64,000 nucleotides of DNA, from positions 21,301-85,300 of the forward strand of contig CABQHM010000004.1 in NCBI GenBank assembly GCA_902464015.1, written 5' to 3'. Made by a program: the position numbers and the translations under genes. The notes under the pieces were generated by a model that searched no databases, was not told the origin of the DNA, and saw nothing but the letters and a program-made list of their open reading frames with translations. Source of the DNA: an uncultured Coriobacteriales bacterium (GTDB taxonomy: Bacteria; Actinomycetota; Coriobacteriia; Coriobacteriales; UMGS124). Position 1 is the stretch's first letter, and the number at the start of each line of letters is the position of its first letter. Shown here piece after piece: positions 61,872 through 64,000 of the stretch.

Positions 61872-62479
61872 GGCCGAACCACCTTCCCGCGCCTGGATTC
61901 TTTCGAACCCGCAGGGTAGCACAACACCCCGTGGGGCAGCGACACGCCCGAGATGTACACGGCAGGCGGCATATGAGCGGGGCCGGCCGCCGCGTGCGCC
62001 ATATTCGACCGCCGCACGCTGATACGAGGACAAGAGCAGCATAACGGGCGCCATGGGGATATGCGTATCAATTGCGCAAGATTGCACCCACCGAAGCCGA
62101 CATGCGTCCGTCCTCTATAGACACGCGGATAGACTCTGGTACGTGGGGCGAACGTACTCACGGGTCGGCGCGCCCACTCACACACCAGCCCCCATGGTCA
62201 AGCGCAAGGTGGCCGCCGGTCCCTCCGCGCAAGGCCCGGCTCTCATCCTCCGACGACAGCAACAGACGGACGGCCTCCCTCACGCGCAGGGTTTGCGTGG
62301 CGGCGTGTGCGACGTCGCCGCACGCCCGCAACCACGGCCGCCCTCTCGCGCGCGGGGTTTGCGTGGGGGCGCGCCTCGTGTCCCGCAGAGCCATGAGCGG
62401 CGCGGTATCCTATCCCATTGCAAACAACCGCGCCGCGCGACTCGCCAGGCGCCACCGACCGCACGAACGGAAAACGACG
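61872..62479. other. 608-bp divergent intergenic region with a 64-bp period repeat
   Basis: Between the divergent ketopantoate reductase and nucleoid protein genes. Open frames in it are GC-rich and without domain similarity. A roughly 36-base segment containing GGGTTTGCGTGG occurs at 62271-62305 and 62335-62371, 64 bases apart. No promoter could be assigned with confidence. Confidence 0.4.
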
Positions 62480-63571
62480 ATGAACATCAACCACGCCATC
62501 CTGCACGTCTTCGACTTCGAGGGGGCAGGCACCACCTATTCCGCCCGCGAGCTCGACTTGGGAGAGCGCCTCGTCAAGTCGTTCGTGCAGCGCCACCTGC
62601 GTCGCGCCCAGGGAAGCGCCGAAAACAAGCATGGCCAGTTCAGGCAGGACAGCATGTTCGCCGGCGAGCTCGAGCACTATCTCAAGGGCGGCGACTTCGT
62701 GGCGTTCTCCCGCCAGATTGCCGAATTCCTCTACGCTGAGCTGCGCAAAGGCGAAGCCTGCGAGGCCTGCGACCTGCTCGTGGCCGACTTTGAGGGCGAC
62801 CCCGTGACCTCCGCAGCGCAGAACGCCGCCGATGAGCTCGACATGCCCGTGACTGAGGCAGCCGCCATCATGGAGGACGCCGCGTTCGACGGCCGAGGCG
62901 AGCGCTTCTTCGCCATCGCGCTGCTCCCCCGCAAGCAGGCCTACGTCCACGACGTGCACCACGAGGGCGGCGAGGCCGTGTGCGACGTGGTGCGCCATGA
63001 CGCGACGCTGCCCAACCCCACGCAGAAAATCGACTCCTACGCCTTCATCGCAACGAGCGACTTCTCCGTGGACTTCCACGACAAGGAGCGCGTTATCGCA
63101 GGTAGCACGTGCATGCTCCTGCCCGACGGCCTGCTTCAGTGCAGCTCGGCAGCCTCTACCAAGGAGGTCATGCAGACGGTGGCTCGCATCGTGGAGGACG
63201 TGGCCAACGAGTACGGCGCCAACGCCGCGACCGCCGTGTCGCGCGCCAAGGCTGTCATGCAGGAGAAGGCCGACAAGGGCGACTTCCTGCCGCCATGGGA
63301 GCTCGGCGAGGACGTGTTCGAGGACGCGCCGCAGATGCGCGAGCGCTACGAGGAGATGGCCCGCGAGGAGGAGCTGCCCGAGCGCGTGCATGTGAAGAAG
63401 AGCGTGGCCCACGCCGCCAACCGCAGCCACCGCATCCGCACCGACACCGGCATCGAAATCACCTTCCCGTCCGAGTACAGCATGAACCCCAACTTCATCG
63501 AGTTCGTGACGCAGTCCGACGGCTCCATGTCCATCGAGCTCAAGAACATCGGGCACATCGAGAACAGGTAG
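62480..63571 (+). CDS. nucleoid-associated protein (NdpA/YejK family)
   Basis: A 363-residue protein of the NA37/NdpA family: N-terminal domain starting INHAILHVFDFEG, a central ALLPRKQAYVHDVHH strand region and a C-terminal domain ending in EITFPSEYSMNPNFIEFV. These proteins associate with the nucleoid; their precise function is little known. ATG at 62480; the upstream sequence has only a weak site (AACGGAAAACGACG). Divergent from the ketopantoate reductase gene. Confidence 0.88.
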   Translation: MNINHAILHVFDFEGAGTTYSARELDLGERLVKSFVQRHLRRAQGSAENKHGQFRQDSMFAGELEHYLKGGDFVAFSRQIAEFLYAELRKGEACEACDLLVADFEGDPVTSAAQNAADELDMPVTEAAAIMEDAAFDGRGERFFAIALLPRKQAYVHDVHHEGGEAVCDVVRHDATLPNPTQKIDSYAFIATSDFSVDFHDKERVIAGSTCMLLPDGLLQCSSAASTKEVMQTVARIVEDVANEYGANAATAVSRAKAVMQEKADKGDFLPPWELGEDVFEDAPQMRERYEEMAREEELPERVHVKKSVAHAANRSHRIRTDTGIEITFPSEYSMNPNFIEFVTQSDGSMSIELKNIGHIENR

Positions 63572-63826
63572 CGGACGGGCGTCAAACGATAAGCGACGAG
63601 TGGGGTATGCGGGGCCGCCGCGGTCGCAGATGACCACGCCGCAGCACAGGCGAGGTCGGTACAAGCACGGGAAGCGGGCGCAAGACCCAGACGACGGAGG
63701 CTGGATACGAGTTCGAGGCGTCCGCACCGCGCATGACGACGAGCGGACGGCCCGCTGTCTCTCCCTTCGCCGTTTTCCTGCTGCATGGCGAGTCCAAAGG
63801 ACTGATTGCCCCCGACTTCCCTCGCC

Positions 63827-63890
63827 ATTCGTGCAAAAAGGTCCAGAATCGGCCCTCCAGAAGCCCCGAAATGGTCCAATCTGCACGAAT
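63827..63890. repeat. 64-bp element bounded by ATTCGTGCA inverted repeats
   Basis: ATTCGTGCA (63827-63835) pairs with TGCACGAAT (63882-63890). Two GGTCCA boxes and a CTCCAGAAGCCCC segment lie inside. It sits in the 430-bp stretch after the nucleoid protein gene, where no credible gene is seen. Compact, sharply bounded and likely repeated elsewhere in the genome. Confidence 0.5.
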
Positions 63891-63958
63891 GTCCGGAGAG
63901 AGCTGTCCACCGACTTCAAACCGACCAGTCGCCATCACATCAAGGTTTCACCAGCTCA

Positions 63959-63994
63959 AGCCGCCTACTACGCAGCGTGGTAGGCGGCTTTTCT
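63959..63994 (+). terminator. hairpin with T-run near the window end
   Basis: AAGCCGCCTAC (63959-63969) pairs with GTAGGCGGCTT (63980-63990), followed by TT. The gene it ends is unclear; it may serve a gene beyond the window on the other strand. Confidence 0.7.
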
Positions 63995-64000
63995 CATGCG

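Noticed and set aside
62271..62371. Two GGGTTTGCGTGG-containing units as a CRISPR-like array
   Set aside because: Only two imperfect copies 64 bases apart, without uniform repeats, spacers or cas genes.
1..64000. tRNA, rRNA or riboswitch genes
   Set aside because: No TPsiC-arm-like motif, acceptor-stem pairing, rRNA-like stretch or known riboswitch core was recognised by eye; a covariance-model search would be needed to exclude small RNAs.

Overview
The window looks like chromosomal DNA from a high-GC anaerobic actinobacterium of the class Coriobacteriia, most likely family Eggerthellaceae (gut relatives of Eggerthella, Gordonibacter, Slackia or Adlercreutzia). This is inferred from gene content: many Tat-exported single-subunit flavoprotein reductases, bis-MGD molybdoenzymes with TorD-type chaperones, and many LuxR-type regulators whose N-terminal half is a bundle of membrane helices. 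No rRNA, tRNA, CRISPR array, intact transposase or phage gene was seen.

Layout. 0-2 kb: an ECF sigma factor with an overlapping membrane anti-sigma-like partner. 2-5 kb: a Tat flavoprotein divergent from a LysR regulator. 5-8.4 kb: a radical-SAM protein with an unusual CX5CX2C motif in an operon with a flavodoxin/ferredoxin (EFR1-type) protein, then an alpha/beta hydrolase. 8.7-22 kb: two parallel molybdoenzyme modules (Mo catalytic subunit, four-cluster ferredoxin, TorD chaperone), each divergent from its own membrane LuxR regulator and each ending in a copy of the same 80-bp hairpin. 22-54.5 kb: a reductase/regulator island with seven further Tat flavoproteins, one exported old-yellow-enzyme/enoate-reductase-like protein, six further membrane LuxR regulators, two LuxR HTH remnants, a Fic protein, a GNAT/DUF1778 toxin-antitoxin pair with a decayed second copy, and a U32 protein. 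54.7-64 kb: a membrane AraC-type sensor-regulator, SPFH plus ribbon-helix-helix genes, a DUF4143 ATPase with a frameshifted start, a DUF6429/pRiA4b-ORF3 fusion, a ketopantoate reductase and a nucleoid-associated protein.

How the parts may work together. Most reductase genes sit beside a membrane-embedded LuxR regulator, often divergently. A simple reading (inference) is that each pair senses one small electron acceptor and expresses one dedicated extracytoplasmic reductase for it. Only one of the eight flavoproteins (48352-50310) keeps the fumarate-reductase substrate residues; the others have different residues there, so they probably act on different compounds. No cytochrome c, quinol dehydrogenase or NrfD/DmsC-type anchor is encoded nearby, so electrons must come from proteins encoded elsewhere. 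Three flavoproteins carry one or two predicted covalent-FMN domains, which points to an ApbE/flavin-based extracellular electron chain.

The region shows signs of active shuffling: inverted-repeat elements of at least five kinds, truncated LuxR HTH tails beside intact LuxR genes, and a roughly 200-bp direct repeat (toxin-antitoxin remnant) bracketing a reductase-regulator cassette. Start codons were moved from the longest open frame wherever a ribosome-binding site or Tat motif supported an internal start.
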